From: Pontibacter oryzae
GTDB lineage: Bacteria > Bacteroidota > Bacteroidia > Cytophagales > Hymenobacteraceae
Direction: 5' to 3'
DNA: 64,000 bases
Assembly (NCBI RefSeq): GCF_003576375.1
Contig: NZ_QWGE01000001.1
Coordinates: forward strand, 1-64,000
The translations under genes were made by a program, and so were the position numbers. Numbering within the stretch: the stretch's first letter is position 1; each line of letters starts with the position of its first letter. Below the pieces are notes generated by a model that saw only the letters and a list, made by a program, of their open reading frames with translations, did no database searches and was not told the DNA's origin. This document shows positions 45,811 to 53,335 of this stretch, piece after piece.

Positions 45811-47061
45811 ATGAGCACCTTAACTACACATACAGACCATCTGGAAACGCTCAACAATGTTGAGAAAAAGAAATTTTTACAAAAAGTAAAGATTGTCAGA
45901 CACTTATATGTAAAAGGTGCCCGCACCAACGCCGATATTTGCTCTCGCTTCAACATCAGCTCCCCCACTTCTATGGGATTATTAGGTGAGCTTATCTCTG
46001 AGGGACTGGTGGAGAAGCAGGGGCTCGGCATATCGGTGGGCGGCCGCAAGCCAGACCTGTACGGCCTTCGCAACAACTCGCTGTTTGTGCTAAGCGTTGA
46101 GATGGACCGGTTTAGCACGCGCATGGTGATCATGGATAACAACAACAACCAGATCACGCCTATACAGACATATACTTATACATTACCGGAAGACCTGAGC
46201 GGCCTGAACGAGCTTTGCTCCAAAGCGCAGGAGCACATAGACGCTTCCGGGATAGATCAAAAGAAACTAGTGGGTATTGGCGTAAGTATGCCGGGCCTGG
46301 TAGCCAACAAAGAAGGTAATAACCATACCTACCTCCGCACCGATTTGCTGGAGGAATCGCTGGAGCAGCTGATGGAGCAAAAACTGGGCAAGCCGGTTTT
46401 TATCCAGAACGACGTAAAAAGCGCCGCCCTGGCCGAGCTCAGATTTGGCCAGGCGAAAGGCAAGCAGGATGTACTGGTTCTCTCCATGGACTGGGGTATT
46501 GGTACGGGCGTGATTATGGATGGCCGCTTGCGCGGAGGCGCACTTGGCTTTGCCGGTGAGTTTGGCCACATTCCCCTGATCGAGGACGGTGTCCTTTGCC
46601 ACTGCGGCAAACGCGGCTGCCTGGAAACGGTAGCCTCCGGGGTATCGCTTACAAACATTGCCCGCGAAAGTATAAAAGCCGGCCAGAAATCATTGCTCAG
46701 CAAACTTACCGAAGAGGAGCTGGAAAAACTTGAGCCGCAACTGCTGATAGATGCAGCACATAGCGGCGACCAGTTTGCCATAAACATGCTATCCGAAACC
46801 GGAAAGCACCTGGGCAAAGGCATTGCCATACTTATCCAGTTGTTTAACCCTGAGCTGATCATACTTGGCGGCAAGATTGCCGAAGCCAAACAATTTATCA
46901 CCACGCCCATACAGCAGGCCATAAACACCTATTGCATGGCGCAGCTCCGGGAGTCGACCAGCATTGCGCTGTCTACGCTGGGGCCAAACGCAAGTATGCT
47001 TGGCGCCGCAGCAACCGTGCTCGAGAACATACTGGAACAGCAGTTGGAGCAGGCCAGGTAA
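45811..47061 (+). CDS. ROK-family transcriptional regulator (NagC/Mlc-like)
   Basis: 416 residues. N-terminal winged helix (about 20-85: KKKFLQKVKIVRHLYVKGA, TNADICSRFNISSPTSMGLL), then the sugar-kinase-like ROK domain. GIGVSMPGLV near 153, MDWGIGTGVIMDG near 229, GFAGEFGHIPL near 247 and the zinc motif CHCGKRGCLE near 264 are ROK signatures. Members bind a sugar or sugar phosphate and release DNA. The gene is 37 nt upstream of the NagB-type gene, so amino-sugar control is likely: GlcNAc-6-P or GlcN-6-P could be the inducer. Confidence 0.92.
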   Translation: MSTLTTHTDHLETLNNVEKKKFLQKVKIVRHLYVKGARTNADICSRFNISSPTSMGLLGELISEGLVEKQGLGISVGGRKPDLYGLRNNSLFVLSVEMDRFSTRMVIMDNNNNQITPIQTYTYTLPEDLSGLNELCSKAQEHIDASGIDQKKLVGIGVSMPGLVANKEGNNHTYLRTDLLEESLEQLMEQKLGKPVFIQNDVKSAALAELRFGQAKGKQDVLVLSMDWGIGTGVIMDGRLRGGALGFAGEFGHIPLIEDGVLCHCGKRGCLETVASGVSLTNIARESIKAGQKSLLSKLTEEELEKLEPQLLIDAAHSGDQFAINMLSETGKHLGKGIAILIQLFNPELIILGGKIAEAKQFITTPIQQAINTYCMAQLRESTSIALSTLGPNASMLGAAATVLENILEQQLEQAR

Positions 47062-47098
47062 ACAGAAAACACGCAGATTAAGAAAGTATATACGCAGC

Positions 47099-49063
47099 AT
47101 GCAACTACTTAACAATAACGTGGCTTATAACCCACAAAGCACTATGCCCAGATTAAATCTCCTGGAGGAGACCCGTTTTGAGAAACTTCCGGTTAGCGTT
47201 TACCCTGACCAGCACATCGCTTCTGTGTCGGTGGCAAAGCGTATTGCAGACTTAATCCGTGATAAGCAAAGCAAGGGGCAGCCTGCCGTTCTTGGCTTGG
47301 CAACCGGTGCCTCACCGGTTGGCGTGTACGCCGAGCTGGTACGCATGCACCGCGAAGAAGGCCTTAGCTTCCGCAACGTAATCACCTTTAACCTGGACGA
47401 GTACTACCCGATGCAACCCGATGCGGTGCAGAGCTACGTAACGTTCATGAACGAGAACCTCTTCGATCACATCGATATCGAAAAGGCGAACGTGCACATC
47501 CCGGATGGCACGCTGCCGAAAGAGGAAATACACGCTTTCTGCCTGAACTATGAGCGCCAGATTGAAGAGCTTGGCGGCCTTGACCTGCAGATTCTGGGTA
47601 TTGGCCGTACGGGACACATCGGTTTTAACGAGCCGGGTTCCGCGCCAAACTCCGGTACGCGCCTGGTTACCCTCGATGACCTGACACGCCGCGATGCTGC
47701 CCGCGATTTTGGTGGCAAGGAGAACGTTCCGACCAAGGCCATCACCATGGGCATCGGCACGATCTTTAAAGCGCGTGAAATTATCCTGATGGCCTGGAGC
47801 CAGAAGAAAGCACCGATCATTAAGAAGGCCGTAGAAGGCGAAATGTCGAGCGAGGTGCCTGCCACGTACCTGCAGCTCTCTAACAGCGTGGAGTTTGTGC
47901 TGGACGAGGATGCCGCTTCGGAGTTGACTCGCTTTAACACGCCATGGCTGGTAAAGGATTGCATCTGGGATAGCCAACTGACAAAGAAAGCCGTTATCTG
48001 GCTCTCGCAGAAACTGGGCAAGCCTATACTTAAGCTGACCGAGGAAGACTATAACAACCACGGCATGGCGCAGCTGGCTACAGAGTTTGGCCCTGCTTAC
48101 AACATCAACATCGATATCTTTAACAAGATACAGCATACAATTACCGGCTGGCCTGGTGGCAAGCCAAACGCCGACGACACGCAACGCCCTGAGCGCGCCG
48201 AGCCGGCTCAAAAACGCGTGGTTATCTTCTCCCCTCACCCGGACGATGACGTGATCTCGATGGGTGGTACGTTTATCCGGTTGGTAGACCAAGGGCACGA
48301 TGTGCACGTGGCTTACCAGACCTCCGGTAACACTGCCGTTTGGGACGATGATGTGCTGCGCTATGTGGAGTTCGCCATCGACTTTAACAAGAGCATTGGG
48401 GCGGATACCAGCAAACTTCAGCAGATCTACGACGACATGCGCGGCTTTATAGAAGAGAAGCAGCCAAACCAGGTAGACACACAGGAGATCCTGAACGTGA
48501 AAGGCTTTATCCGGAAGAGTGAGGCTTACGCCGGAGCGCGTTACGCCGGCCTTGAGGATGATAACATACATTTTATGGCGCTGCCGTTCTACGAAACCGG
48601 CAAGCGCAAGAAAAACTCGGTAACCGACAAGGATGTTGAGCTGACCATGGAGCTGCTGCAGAAGGTTAAGCCGCAGCAGGTTTTTGCAGCCGGCGACTTT
48701 GCTGACCCGCATGGTACGCACATTGTTTGCTTCCGCATTATTGTAGAGGCACTGCAGCGCCTGCAGCAAACCGAGGACTGGGTAAAAGACTGCTGGCTGT
48801 GGATGTACCGCGGCGCGTGGCACGAGTTTGAGACCCACGAAATCGAAATGGCCGTTCCGCTTTCGCCGCAGGAGGTTATCCGTAAGCGCGATGCCATTTT
48901 CAAGCACCAATCACAGAAAGACAGACCGGTTTTCCCGGGCGACGATGCACGCGAGTTTTGGGTACGTGCAGAGGAGCGCAACCGCGAAACCGCTGAAAAT
49001 TATCATAACCTGGGCCTCGCAGACTATGAGGCCATGGAGGCATTCGTGCGTTACAATTTCTAA
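47099..49063 (+). CDS. nagB: Glucosamine-6-phosphate deaminase fused to a PIG-L/LmbE deacetylase-like domain
   Basis: 654 residues from ATG 47099; ATG 47144 (MPRLNLLEETRFEKLP) is an equally good start, closer to the family N-terminus. Residues about 25-280 are NagB: LGLATGASPVGVYAELVR, TFNLDEYYPM (catalytic Asp) and GIGRTGHIGFNEPGS. Residues about 375-654 form a PIG-L domain with FSPHPDDDVISMGGTF near 380 (HPDD zinc motif) and DPHGTHIVCFR near 538. The fusion is standard in Bacteroidota. It converts GlcN-6-P to Fru-6-P and ammonia; the PIG-L part could deacetylate GlcNAc-6-P or another amino sugar, but this is unproven. Confidence 0.93.
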   Translation: MQLLNNNVAYNPQSTMPRLNLLEETRFEKLPVSVYPDQHIASVSVAKRIADLIRDKQSKGQPAVLGLATGASPVGVYAELVRMHREEGLSFRNVITFNLDEYYPMQPDAVQSYVTFMNENLFDHIDIEKANVHIPDGTLPKEEIHAFCLNYERQIEELGGLDLQILGIGRTGHIGFNEPGSAPNSGTRLVTLDDLTRRDAARDFGGKENVPTKAITMGIGTIFKAREIILMAWSQKKAPIIKKAVEGEMSSEVPATYLQLSNSVEFVLDEDAASELTRFNTPWLVKDCIWDSQLTKKAVIWLSQKLGKPILKLTEEDYNNHGMAQLATEFGPAYNINIDIFNKIQHTITGWPGGKPNADDTQRPERAEPAQKRVVIFSPHPDDDVISMGGTFIRLVDQGHDVHVAYQTSGNTAVWDDDVLRYVEFAIDFNKSIGADTSKLQQIYDDMRGFIEEKQPNQVDTQEILNVKGFIRKSEAYAGARYAGLEDDNIHFMALPFYETGKRKKNSVTDKDVELTMELLQKVKPQQVFAAGDFADPHGTHIVCFRIIVEALQRLQQTEDWVKDCWLWMYRGAWHEFETHEIEMAVPLSPQEVIRKRDAIFKHQSQKDRPVFPGDDAREFWVRAEERNRETAENYHNLGLADYEAMEAFVRYNF

Positions 49064-49119
49064 ACCATCCTTTCTCTAGGACACACACATAGGATTATCA
49101 ACGAGTTTAGAACCACGAA

Positions 49120-49150
49120 AAAAGCCCGCTCAGTTTCTGAGCGGGCTTTT
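49120..49150 (+). terminator. Rho-independent terminator of the ROK-nagB unit
   Basis: AAAAGCCCGCTCAG (49120-49133) pairs with CTGAGCGGGCTTTT (49137-49150) over TTT. It marks the end of the native gene block, 51 nt before the cassette array. Confidence 0.92.
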
Positions 49151-49200
49151 CTGTTATAGCACTTTTAAGTATAAATACGGGCTTTAAGTATGGCAGATTA

Positions 49201-49282
49201 TGGTAACTTGGAGTGTGCAGTTCCGGTTATCGGCTGTATTTGACTAATAACCGGAATAACTCCTTATATACCATAGTTGTGG
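49201..49282 (+). repeat. attC-like site 0 (left edge of array)
   Basis: R'' TGGTAAC 49201-49207; R' GTTGTGG 49276-49282. Inner stem TTCCGGTTAT (49221-49230) pairs with ATAACCGGAA (49247-49256), with further pairing GGAG/CTCC outside. 82 nt. No gene lies between the nagB terminator and this site, so its own cassette seems lost. Confidence 0.75.
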
Positions 49283-49296
49283 TGCATTTGAAAAAA

Positions 49297-49806
49297 ATGA
49301 CGTTTAAGAAGTATATATCGACAGTGTTAAATGGAATTTTCATTCTGACAACTCTACTTTTTGCCCTTGACGGACTAACTTCATTTGAAATCAAAAGCCA
49401 GGCGATAAAGTCATTTACATATTTTGGAATTATTGTATTGACTCCTCTGACTTTGATTTGGAATCTATGGACTTTTAAAACAGGAAAATGGAAAATAATA
49501 GGCTCGACAATTCCGACATTGACCATAATTGGAATTTTAATAATCGGACATTTAAAAATTGCGTTTTCATCATCCGCTTGGAGAACTCAAAAGGTAATTT
49601 ATCAAAACGGACATTTGGACTTTAAGAAAGTTGAATTTCAAATGCAAGATGTTGGAGCCTTAGGATACAACAAGAGAATTGTAGAAGTAATTTATTTGAC
49701 TGACCTGTTTATGATAGTTAGTCCCGTAGAAAAGGACATTGATGACAGAGTTGAATGGGTAAAAGTTGATAAAGAAGTAAATGAACTCGGACTGAAGTTT
49801 CTATAA
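49297..49806 (+). CDS. Cassette 1: membrane protein of unknown function
   Basis: 169 residues from ATG 49297, 20 nt behind the R' box; longer starts at 49213 would lie inside the attC-like site. Three hydrophobic segments (VLNGIFILTTLLFALDGL, SFTYFGIIVLTPLTLIWNLW and IGSTIPTLTIIGILIIGHL) are followed by a soluble C-terminal part of about 80 residues with RTQKVIYQNGHLDFKKVEFQ. No named family recognised; similar three-helix proteins with a C-terminal beta domain occur in Bacteroidota. Strikingly AT-rich compared with the preceding nagB gene, which supports horizontal origin. Confidence 0.7.
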   Translation: MTFKKYISTVLNGIFILTTLLFALDGLTSFEIKSQAIKSFTYFGIIVLTPLTLIWNLWTFKTGKWKIIGSTIPTLTIIGILIIGHLKIAFSSSAWRTQKVIYQNGHLDFKKVEFQMQDVGALGYNKRIVEVIYLTDLFMIVSPVEKDIDDRVEWVKVDKEVNELGLKFL

Positions 49807-49816
49807 AATTAATAGT

Positions 49817-49996
49817 ATGTCAAGAAGCCATCACGTAACACGGAAAGACTTAAAGGGATTTTCAAAAAAAGAAATTGATGAAATGGTTAATGACCCTGAT
49901 TCATTACTTAATCAATTGGCAGATAAGCGAAAAACAAAAAAGGAAGTTAAAGAAGAAAGAAAAAATAATAAAAACGCACCACAACAAAGCATATAG
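49817..49996 (+). CDS. Cassette 1: small charged protein (59 aa)
   Basis: ATG 49817 lies 10 nt after the preceding stop; TAG at 49994-49996. 59 residues, Lys/Glu/Asp-rich, predicted helical: MSRSHHVTRKDLKGFSKKE, then IDEMVNDPDSLLNQLADKRK and a Lys/Asn tail. No membrane segment. The last codons and the stop fall inside the following attC-like site, as is common for cassette genes. Function unknown; it could be a partner of the upstream membrane protein. Confidence 0.6.
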   Translation: MSRSHHVTRKDLKGFSKKEIDEMVNDPDSLLNQLADKRKTKKEVKEERKNNKNAPQQSI

Positions 49997-50108
49997 CTTA
50001 TGGCGGGTGAACGGCTGCCAGCAAGGTTCGCGCTCCGTAGCCAGCTTTGGTTTCGGTGGACAGAAAAGTGCTTCGAAACCGCCACAAGCCATATGCAAAC
50101 CGTTAGCA
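49979..50108 (+). repeat. attC-like site A (end of cassette 1)
   Basis: R'' CCACAAC 49979-49985; R' GTTAGCA 50102-50108. GCATATAGCTTATGGCGG (from 49989) pairs well with CCGCCACAAGCCATATGC (to 50097). GCACCACAAC (49976-49985) is the exact reverse complement of the cassette opening 49276-49285. At 130 nt it is the longest site, within the range of known attC sites. Confidence 0.85.
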
Positions 50109-50135
50109 GGAATAACTAAAATTAATTAACTATAC

Positions 50136-51203
50136 ATGAAAACACTCTTTACCCTTATTCTCTTACTCACATGTGGCCATTTCATACAAGCACAAACCAT
50201 AGATGCAACAGCCGCAGTCCGCTACTTTGAACTAACCGACAGCCTTCGCCAGGGAAAGCCATTTAGCGATGATTTATGGAAAAGCTTTCTAAGCCTAGAA
50301 GGTAACGCTCAATACATCCAGAACCAAGCATATAATGAGAAGTACCTGAACCGTTTCCGGAAAGACCTTGAAGTGGTGTATATGCCGCAGCACGACAGCA
50401 TCCTACTCGAACGCCTGAAAGACCCTCGGCAGCACTATAATACTTATCTAATACACTTTTACAAAGCCAACGAACCACAGTTGCGTGAGTACCTGCAAAA
50501 CATACTGGCCGATAAGGATGCATACTTGGCTTCGCTATATGCCGAAACATATACCATGTTGCCTAAGCGGATGCACCGTACCAAACCAGAAGCTACTTTA
50601 TACTTTAATGCCTTAGGCAACGACGCGCTGGCAAACAAAGGTAATGTGGTGCTCACGCTGTGGGCGACTTATATGTATGACAAAGTGAAGTATGGCATAT
50701 TAGGTGGCCACGAACTTCACCACCTTGTATGGCAAATGAAAAAATATGATGTGAAAGAGAAAGATAAAAGCCTTCTCCTGATGTTGGGACTGCTGCTAAA
50801 CGAAGGTGCTCCTGACCTAATTGACAAACACTATACTATGGCGGAAAGCATGCCCGAAGATATGAAGTTTGGCAGTTACATGCTGCAACTTGGCGAAGCG
50901 CAGATGCCAAAAGTGGACGAAGCCATAAGGTACATAGCATCAGGCACCAAAACTTATACAAGCCAGGAAATTAAGCAGCAGGTAATTGGAATGAGCGGGC
51001 ATATACCAGGTTTTTATATGGCTGATGTGATTGAGCGTAACGGCCTAAAGAAAAAGCTAATCACCAACATTGACAATCCTTTTGAGTTCGTTTACCTCTA
51101 TAACAAGGCCGCAAAAAAAGACAAGGCAAAACCTTTCCTTTTCTCAAATGAAGCCATTACTTACCTTAAGAAAGTAGAGTCAAGCGCAAGTGTAAAGAAC
51201 TAA
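50136..51203 (+). CDS. Cassette 2: secreted DUF5700-like Zn-dependent metallopeptidase
   Basis: 355 residues with a signal peptide (cleavage after FIQAQ, about residue 20). GILGGHELHHLVWQM near 187 contains the H-E-x-x-H zinc motif, and NEGAPDLIDKHY near 227 supplies a likely third ligand Glu, as in the DUF5700 putative peptidase group. The rest is helical. Expected location is periplasm or outside. It fills cassette 2 alone, 27 nt after the R' box and 4 nt before the R'' box. GC content and codon use are closer to the flanking chromosome than in cassette 1, so its donor may be a related Cytophagales species. Confidence 0.8.
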   Translation: MKTLFTLILLLTCGHFIQAQTIDATAAVRYFELTDSLRQGKPFSDDLWKSFLSLEGNAQYIQNQAYNEKYLNRFRKDLEVVYMPQHDSILLERLKDPRQHYNTYLIHFYKANEPQLREYLQNILADKDAYLASLYAETYTMLPKRMHRTKPEATLYFNALGNDALANKGNVVLTLWATYMYDKVKYGILGGHELHHLVWQMKKYDVKEKDKSLLLMLGLLLNEGAPDLIDKHYTMAESMPEDMKFGSYMLQLGEAQMPKVDEAIRYIASGTKTYTSQEIKQQVIGMSGHIPGFYMADVIERNGLKKKLITNIDNPFEFVYLYNKAAKKDKAKPFLFSNEAITYLKKVESSASVKN

Positions 51204-51206
51204 TCC

Positions 51207-51271
51207 TGCTAACACGGCACAGGCTCCATTCTCGGCTACGCCTCGTTCGCAGCCTGTACAATCCGTTAGCG
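51207..51271 (+). repeat. attC-like site B (end of cassette 2)
   Basis: R'' TGCTAAC 51207-51213; R' GTTAGCG 51265-51271. CAGGCT (51220-51225) pairs with AGCCTG (51251-51256). Central GGCTACGCC at 51234-51242. TCCTGCTAAC (51204-51213) is the exact reverse complement of the cassette opening 50102-50111. 65 nt, the classic size. Confidence 0.88.
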
Positions 51272-51283
51272 TGCATTGGAATC

Positions 51284-51793
51284 ATGAATGAACAACAAGA
51301 GATAGAAGAACTGTTTTCGATGTTTCACGACTTTGAGATAAAGAGCGTGAGCAAATACAGGGAAACTTTGGCCTTAGAAATTGTGATTCCTTGGGGGCAG
51401 GTATGGACTCCTCCCGTGTTGGAATACCAAATAAAAGTTGAGCTGTTGGGGTGTAGAAATTTACTGTGTGAGTACTTTGTGTTCAAAGACGATGAAGCCA
51501 ACAAGTCGAAGCCTATTGCACTTCGGGAAACAGAGAAAAGGACAACAAGCGACCCACAGACAATGGAGAAGTTGGGGCTTGATGTTCAAAGCTATACCTA
51601 TACTCAACCAGAGACTTATGTGCTTCATTGCAACAGTTCGAAAGAAATTGCTGGTGGAGAGTTGACTTTAACAGCAACAGATTACCGAATTTCTAATAGT
51701 AATGGTGAACCTCTAACACTTGACCATCTGAAGCAATGGGCTACTGAATGGTGGGGCAGGATTAAGGAAATGTGGGATGAGCAGAAAAAATAA
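51284..51793 (+). CDS. Cassette 3: cytoplasmic protein of unknown function
   Basis: 169 residues, no signal peptide or membrane helix. ATG lies 12 nt behind the R' box. The sequence alternates acidic and hydrophobic stretches (EIEELFSMFHDFEIKSVSKY, KSKPIALRETEKRTTSDPQT, ISNSNGEPLTLDHLKQWATE) and ends with a Trp-rich helix EWWGRIKEMWDEQKK. It resembles immunity- or SMI1-like small proteins in layout, but I cannot assign a family. The stop lies 6 nt before the next R'' box. Confidence 0.68.
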   Translation: MNEQQEIEELFSMFHDFEIKSVSKYRETLALEIVIPWGQVWTPPVLEYQIKVELLGCRNLLCEYFVFKDDEANKSKPIALRETEKRTTSDPQTMEKLGLDVQSYTYTQPETYVLHCNSSKEIAGGELTLTATDYRISNSNGEPLTLDHLKQWATEWWGRIKEMWDEQKK

Positions 51794-51799
51794 AGAACA

Positions 51800-51878
51800 A
51801 CGTAACGCCGATAAAGCACATGTGTAAAGCTGCGGCTACGTCTTGCTCACCTCATGTACCAACACGTTGTTGTTACCT
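51800..51878 (+). repeat. attC-like site C (end of cassette 3)
   Basis: R'' ACGTAAC 51800-51806; R' GTTACCT 51872-51878. ACATG (51819-51823, left arm) pairs with CATGT (51853-51857, right arm). Central GGCTACGTC at 51834-51842. R'' matches the cassette opening GTTAGCGTGC (51265) only with one gap, the poorest reciprocity of the array. 79 nt. Confidence 0.75.
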
Positions 51879-51904
51879 ATCATAGTAATCTATAGAACTT
51901 TGTC

Positions 51905-51944
51905 TTGTAAACAACCGTTAATGTAATAACTTTGTAATTACATT
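51905..51944 (+). promoter_or_regulatory. Promoter and inverted-repeat operator of the mazEF cassette
   Basis: TTG 51905-51907 and TAACTTTG 51927-51934 are 19 nt apart, the Bacteroidota promoter consensus. An inverted repeat AATGTAAT (51920-51927) / ATTACATT (51937-51944) brackets the -7 element, where an antitoxin-toxin complex could bind to shut off the promoter. Leader to ATG 51959 is about 18 nt. Confidence 0.7.
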
Positions 51945-51958
51945 TAATAAAAAGTGCT

Positions 51959-52204
51959 ATGGAAGTATCAATCATTCAAATAGGCAATTCCAAAGGACTA
52001 CGGTTGACTAAGTCCATTCTAGACAGGTATAACATCAAGGATAAAGTTGAGCTAATACTGGAAAAGGGGCAGATTATTTTAAAGCCAGTTGAGCATCCAA
52101 GGAAAGGCTGGGACAAAGCCTTCAGGAAAATGCACGAGAACGGTGATGACCAGCTTTTACTGGATGATGTGTTTGGTGATGAAAGCTTTGATGAATGGAA
52201 ATAA
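51959..52204 (+). CDS. mazE: Cassette 4: MazE-like antitoxin (AbrB/SpoVT fold)
   Basis: 81 residues. The N-terminal 45 residues have the swapped-hairpin AbrB pattern: VSIIQIGNSKGLRLTKSILD, then VELILEKGQIILKPV. The C-terminal acidic tail (GDDQLLLDDVFGDESFDEWK) is the part that would wrap around the toxin and be degraded first. The stop overlaps the mazF start by 10 nt, giving coupled translation. It is preceded by its own promoter and inverted repeat, which is expected for a toxin-antitoxin cassette that must be expressed wherever it inserts. Confidence 0.92.
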   Translation: MEVSIIQIGNSKGLRLTKSILDRYNIKDKVELILEKGQIILKPVEHPRKGWDKAFRKMHENGDDQLLLDDVFGDESFDEWK

Positions 52205-52518
52205 GCCAGTATGAGATAGTCCTGGTCAATCTGGACCCTACTGTTGGAAGTGAGATACAGAAAACAAGGCCATGTATCGTGATATCCCCCGATGAGATTA
52301 ATCACAACCTAAGAACAGTAGTTATCGCGCCGATGACCACCAAGAGCCGTAGCTATCCTACTCGTGTGAAAGTGAAGCACAACAATCAAGTGGGGTGGGT
52401 CGTGATCGACCAGATAAGGACTATTGACAAAGTCCGCATTGTTAAAGTGCTAGGAATTCTGAACCCTTCAGAAATAGCTTCCTGCAAAAGTGTGATAAAA
52501 GAAACATTCGTGGACTAA
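52195..52518 (+). CDS. mazF: Cassette 4: MazF/PemK-type endoribonuclease toxin
   Basis: 107 residues, the usual length. QYEIVLVNLDPTVGSEIQKT near 5-24 and RPCIVISPDEIN near 25 form the conserved MazF start (here with LDPTVGSE and K-T-R-P). TVVIAPMTTKSRSYPTRV near 43-60 is the second strand pair with the conserved Thr. IRTIDKVRIVKVLGILN near 83 closes the fold. It would cleave mRNA at short sequence motifs when MazE is lost. Starts inside mazE. Confidence 0.94.
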   Translation: MEISQYEIVLVNLDPTVGSEIQKTRPCIVISPDEINHNLRTVVIAPMTTKSRSYPTRVKVKHNNQVGWVVIDQIRTIDKVRIVKVLGILNPSEIASCKSVIKETFVD

Positions 52519-52532
52519 CAAAGAACGACGAT

Positions 52533-52598
52533 AGGTAACCCGGTGCAGCCGTAACCCCTCGCTAAGCTGCGGGCTGCGGCTGCACTAATCCGTTAAGA
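52533..52598 (+). repeat. attC-like site D (end of cassette 4)
   Basis: R'' AGGTAAC 52533-52539; R' GTTAAGA 52592-52598. TGCAGCCG (52544-52551) pairs with CGGCTGCA (52577-52584). GATAGGTAAC (52530-52539) is the exact reverse complement of the cassette opening 51872-51881. 66 nt. Confidence 0.88.
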
Positions 52599-52609
52599 GA
52601 CATATTATT

Positions 52610-52804
52610 ATGAGAGCAAGCTTTATAACTTTTACGGTAATATTAACAGGAGCATTTGTTCGCTGGACCATTAAGGGATTTAAGGGCAAATTTGATGATG
52701 TAATGAGTAGACCATATGAATCATCAAGAAGGTATGATATGAACTTCTTCGTGGGTTCGTTGATAATCCTATCAATTCTCTTCCTTTTTTCAAAGCTCTA
52801 TTAA
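52610..52804 (+). CDS. Cassette 5: small membrane protein (64 aa)
   Basis: ATG 52610, 11 nt behind the R' box. Two hydrophobic segments, about 3-18 (ASFITFTVILTGAFVRW) and 46-63 (FFVGSLIILSILFLFSKL), flank a basic loop KGFKGKFDDVMSRPYESSRR. Overall net positive. No family recognised. Its stop is 4 nt before the next gene, so the two are probably translated together. Confidence 0.6.
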   Translation: MRASFITFTVILTGAFVRWTIKGFKGKFDDVMSRPYESSRRYDMNFFVGSLIILSILFLFSKLY

Positions 52805-52808
52805 GCCT

Positions 52809-53183
52809 ATGCCCGCTATTTTTCTGCTTTCTGCTTCGAATCGGGATGTTATCCAACTCTTTTTCTTTATTGTTTTCATTGTGTTAATTTATTTATTCTA
52901 TGCAGCAATTAGAGTCGCTGGAGTAAGTGTATTGAAATACCTTTCAGCAGATGTAAGTGATCCTGTAAAGTATTTGACGTTGGTCGTTCACTTGCTCAGT
53001 TCTTTAATAAGTTCATTACTGTTGCCTAATAATGTTTTAGTAACTTTCTCACTCTTTAACAACCTGTATCGCAATGGAATATGGGTACCGATTTCAATTC
53101 TTGTGCTTCTTTTCCTTCACTTGATAATTGTTGGATGGGCTTTTAGTGCTTTTTTTCTGTTGGTTGATAAATTGAAGGCATAG
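52809..53183 (+). CDS. Cassette 5: polytopic membrane protein (124 aa)
   Basis: Three or four hydrophobic helices (VIQLFFFIVFIVLIYLFYAA, LTLVVHLLSSLISSLLLP, ISILVLLFLHLIIVGWAF and the following stretch). Polar loops are short; DPVKYLT precedes helix 2. No recognisable domain. Follows the 64-aa protein by 4 nt, which suggests a two-component membrane pair. Codon use is AT-rich, like cassette 1. Confidence 0.62.
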   Translation: MPAIFLLSASNRDVIQLFFFIVFIVLIYLFYAAIRVAGVSVLKYLSADVSDPVKYLTLVVHLLSSLISSLLLPNNVLVTFSLFNNLYRNGIWVPISILVLLFLHLIIVGWAFSAFFLLVDKLKA

Positions 53184-53203
53184 CTTTTAAGAGAAGAAAG
53201 TGT

Positions 53204-53335
53204 ATGTGTACAGGTAAGCAAAATGAGTCTGGAGTGTCTGAGCCACAAATACAAAATATAGAAGTAGAATTACAGCCTCCTAACCACGTATATGCTTCAG
53301 CTACGCCTAGCACATCGTCTACACCAATCCGTTAG
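53204..53335 (+). CDS. Cassette 5: possible 43-aa peptide ending inside attC
   Basis: ATG 53204 follows a purine-rich AAGAGAAGAAAG; TAG 53333-53335 lies in the R' box itself. The peptide starts MCTGKQNESGVSEPQIQNIE and ends in Ser/Thr/Pro residues dictated by the attC arms. It may be real, or chance; the first half is not repeat-derived. Confidence 0.3.
   Translation: MCTGKQNESGVSEPQIQNIEVELQPPNHVYASATPSTSSTPIR

Noticed and set aside
47312..48910. A 532-codon open frame antisense to nagB
   Set aside because: The sense strand is a clear NagB-PIG-L fusion; antisense openness follows from codon bias. The product has no recognisable features.
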